64,000 nucleotides of DNA from Vibrio metoecus (lineage in GTDB: Bacteria; Pseudomonadota; Gammaproteobacteria; Enterobacterales; Vibrionaceae), in contig NZ_CP035686.1 of NCBI RefSeq assembly GCF_009665255.1, positions 1,302,001-1,366,000 of the forward strand, given 5' to 3'. Positions 62,248 through 64,000 of the stretch are shown in pieces. Every line of letters starts with the position of its first letter. The stretch's first letter is position 1. The notes beneath the pieces were generated by a model, which saw nothing but the letters and a program-made list of their open reading frames with translations, did not search any database and had not been told where the DNA came from. Position numbers and translations under genes: made by a program.

Positions 62248-64000
62248 ATGAAACTCTATTTGAAACCCTCATTGCTTGTACTGAGTCTGTTTGCCTCTCT
62301 CTGCACCGCATCCGAACGCTTAGCGTGGGAAGAGGTATACGCGAAATCACTGTATAAACATGATGAAAGTGCATTGCAGCTGTTGCGCGATCGCTACCGC
62401 TCTCTCCCTGATGGTACGGAAAAACTCTATATTGTTTCTAGAATTCAAGGCTATTTTGTGCTCCAAGGCCAACCCTATTATGGTGAAGCAGCAGAGGTAC
62501 AAGATGCTTATACGGCAAGCGAACAACGTTTCTTAGAAGCACTGAATCAAGAAGAAGCGCTCAATTATCAAAACGCAGAAGCGACGTATCTGGCGTTTTA
62601 TTCAGAGATGAAGCAACAAGATGACCAAGATGGCTTGGTGTTGTTCGAATATCATCTTTGCCGATTATTTCAACGCCATGGAAGACCTTACAAAGCGCGT
62701 TTTTACTGCTCACAGATGGATCAACGTTTACAGAATGCAGAAAACCCTCTGTTTCCGCGCTATCGCGGTTTGCATTTAGTGGCGAATAACCTTGAATATT
62801 TGGGTGAGTATCAAGAAGCCTTAGGCGTTTACGACACCCTGCTCAAACTCTTACCAGACTACGTCGACCCCTCAGGGGTCTACAATGATGTGGGCTTGCT
62901 GATGAACACATTAGGGCAATATGAACCAGCCCTAGACTACCTGAATAAGGCTTTGGAATACCGTCAACAGCAGAGCAATCCCTTATTGATTGCGCAAGTT
63001 GAGCACAGCTTAGGCGATGTTTATTTCAAACAAGGCGCATATCAACAGAGCATTGAGCATTTTATTCAAGCGGAAAAACTGCTCTCCCCCAGCAATTACC
63101 TTTTTGGGCTTGCTTATGTTCACCTTGGGCTCGGCAAAGCTTATGTTGCATTAAACAATTTTATCGAAGGTGATCAGCATCTTTTGCAAGCCTTGGATTA
63201 TGTCAATCAACATCAAGATCAGTACCTGAAAAGCCTCATTTACTTGTCGCTTTCACAAGCATTTTTGAAAGAGCAGAAATATCCTCAAGCCATCGATTAT
63301 GCCAACCAAGCTATCACCATTGCCGAGACTGCCTCTCTCCCGCGGATCAAAGCAGAAGGATTACTGCAGCTCGCCACCATTGCCGATCATCAACAACAGT
63401 ATCAACAAGCATTGAACTGGTATCGTCAATATGCGGAAAGTGAGTTGCAATTGCGTAATACGGAACAGCGCAAAGCGTTTGAGGCTCTCGATCTTTCTAA
63501 AGCAGAGTTAGAACAAAAGCGCAGTGTCAATTTCTGGCGTGAAAACTATCAAACCTTAACCGAGAAATACGAAGTGTTGAAGTGGCAACGTATTTCGCTT
63601 TCCATCCTGATTCTCTTACTCGCACTAGCTCTGCCTTTTGCTTACTATCGACGTAAAAGAGAGTGTGCGCAGAGTACACAGGATCGTCTTCACGGAGTGC
63701 TAAGTCGGACGGCTGGCTTAGAACGTTTAACGCATATTGATGCATGTGCTCGTTCGGAACAAACACACCTGTTGGTGTTACTCGATATAGATCAGTTGCG
63801 TGAGTTCAATGAAAATTTTGGATATGAGCATGGGGATGCAGCGTTACAAAGCATGGTTAATACACTGCAAGAGCAGCTCAGCTCTAAGGATTTCTTGTGT
63901 CGGTTAGGTGACGATGAGTTTTTAATTGTGATGCCAAACAGCGATCGTACCAGTGCCGAAACACGGATATTCGCCCTTCATTACTCCGTGAATACTCAAA
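62248..64000 (+). CDS. TPR-repeat protein with degenerate GGDEF domain (3' truncated)
   Basis: 584 codons before the window ends. Signal-like N-terminus (MKLYLKPSLLVLSLFASLCT). Periplasmic helical repeats follow (about 40-430), including TPR-like units YNDVGLLMNTLGQYEPALDY, HSLGDVYFKQGAYQQSIEHF and AQAFLKEQKYPQAIDYANQ-type sequence (SQAFLKEQKYPQAIDYANQA). A coiled segment leads to one membrane helix (LSILILLLALALPFAYY, about 450-466). The GGDEF domain has VLLDIDQLREFNENFG and the active-site loop RLGDDEFLIV: the second glycine is Asp. It may be an inactive or c-di-GMP-sensing cyclase; a downstream EAL part cannot be excluded. Confidence 0.88.
   Translation, partial: MKLYLKPSLLVLSLFASLCTASERLAWEEVYAKSLYKHDESALQLLRDRYRSLPDGTEKLYIVSRIQGYFVLQGQPYYGEAAEVQDAYTASEQRFLEALNQEEALNYQNAEATYLAFYSEMKQQDDQDGLVLFEYHLCRLFQRHGRPYKARFYCSQMDQRLQNAENPLFPRYRGLHLVANNLEYLGEYQEALGVYDTLLKLLPDYVDPSGVYNDVGLLMNTLGQYEPALDYLNKALEYRQQQSNPLLIAQVEHSLGDVYFKQGAYQQSIEHFIQAEKLLSPSNYLFGLAYVHLGLGKAYVALNNFIEGDQHLLQALDYVNQHQDQYLKSLIYLSLSQAFLKEQKYPQAIDYANQAITIAETASLPRIKAEGLLQLATIADHQQQYQQALNWYRQYAESELQLRNTEQRKAFEALDLSKAELEQKRSVNFWRENYQTLTEKYEVLKWQRISLSILILLLALALPFAYYRRKRECAQSTQDRLHGVLSRTAGLERLTHIDACARSEQTHLLVLLDIDQLREFNENFGYEHGDAALQSMVNTLQEQLSSKDFLCRLGDDEFLIVMPNSDRTSAETRIFALHYSVNTQ

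Noticed and set aside
1..64000. CRISPR arrays, tRNA/rRNA genes, insertion sequences, integron attC sites
   Set aside because: None was seen: no regular repeat-spacer pattern, no cloverleaf-type tRNA sequence, and no transposase or integrase frame.

Overview
The window looks like chromosome I of Vibrio cholerae or a very close relative such as V. mimicus, V. metoecus or V. paracholerae. The evidence is the gene order pot operon, tandem glycine riboswitch with an alanine/glycine symporter, T6SS Aux1 cluster, VceRCAB efflux system, RNA helicase and chemoreceptors, plus a CdgM/DnaK-like/GGDEF block. I recognise this order from memory as matching the N16961 region around VC1428 to VC1370, running downward. 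No database was searched. Coding density is high. No tRNA, rRNA, insertion sequence or CRISPR array was seen.

Layout. 1-4.9 kb: spermidine/putrescine ABC transporter potABC (potA truncated by the window edge) with two tandem binding-protein genes. 4.9-8.4 kb: a small membrane/coiled-coil gene pair, then a tandem glycine riboswitch driving a sodium:alanine/glycine symporter, then a LysE exporter. 8.5-14.95 kb: T6SS Aux1 cluster read leftward from a clear sigma-54 promoter: hcp, vgrG, tap (DUF4123), a Tle1-type (DUF2235) lipase effector and a DUF2931 immunity lipoprotein. The cargo differs from the pandemic module as I recall it: there is no TseL, and VgrG has no actin-crosslinking domain. 15-28 kb: M32 carboxypeptidase, chemoreceptor, VceCAB multidrug efflux with divergent vceR, RhlE-like helicase and two more chemoreceptors. 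28.1-31.5 kb: a guanidine-II riboswitch controlling an SMR exporter (Gdx/SugE), an MFS exporter with a divergent LysR regulator, and a tiny DUF2256 zinc protein. 31.6-43.7 kb: LplA, YegD, a secreted amidohydrolase behind a PurR-like box, beta-mannosidase, a chemoreceptor, a phytase-like beta-propeller protein and a small outer-membrane barrel. 43.7-49.6 kb: HrpA, two small cytosolic proteins and a DEDDh exonuclease.

49.6-64 kb is a signalling and chaperone block. A CHASE-GGDEF gene lies divergent to a DUF2760 / Hsp70-like / Hsp70-DUF3731 operon, which has a near-consensus sigma-32 promoter. It is followed by a membrane GGDEF protein, a substrate-binding protein translationally coupled to a HAMP-GGDEF cyclase, and a TPR protein with a degenerate GDDEF domain that runs off the window.

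The most interesting items are the heat-shock-like DUF2760/Hsp70 operon, the membrane-anchored binding protein coupled to a diguanylate cyclase with no ABC transporter beside it, the alternative T6SS effector module, and the apparent absence of chemotaxis cluster I between two chemoreceptor genes and gdx.
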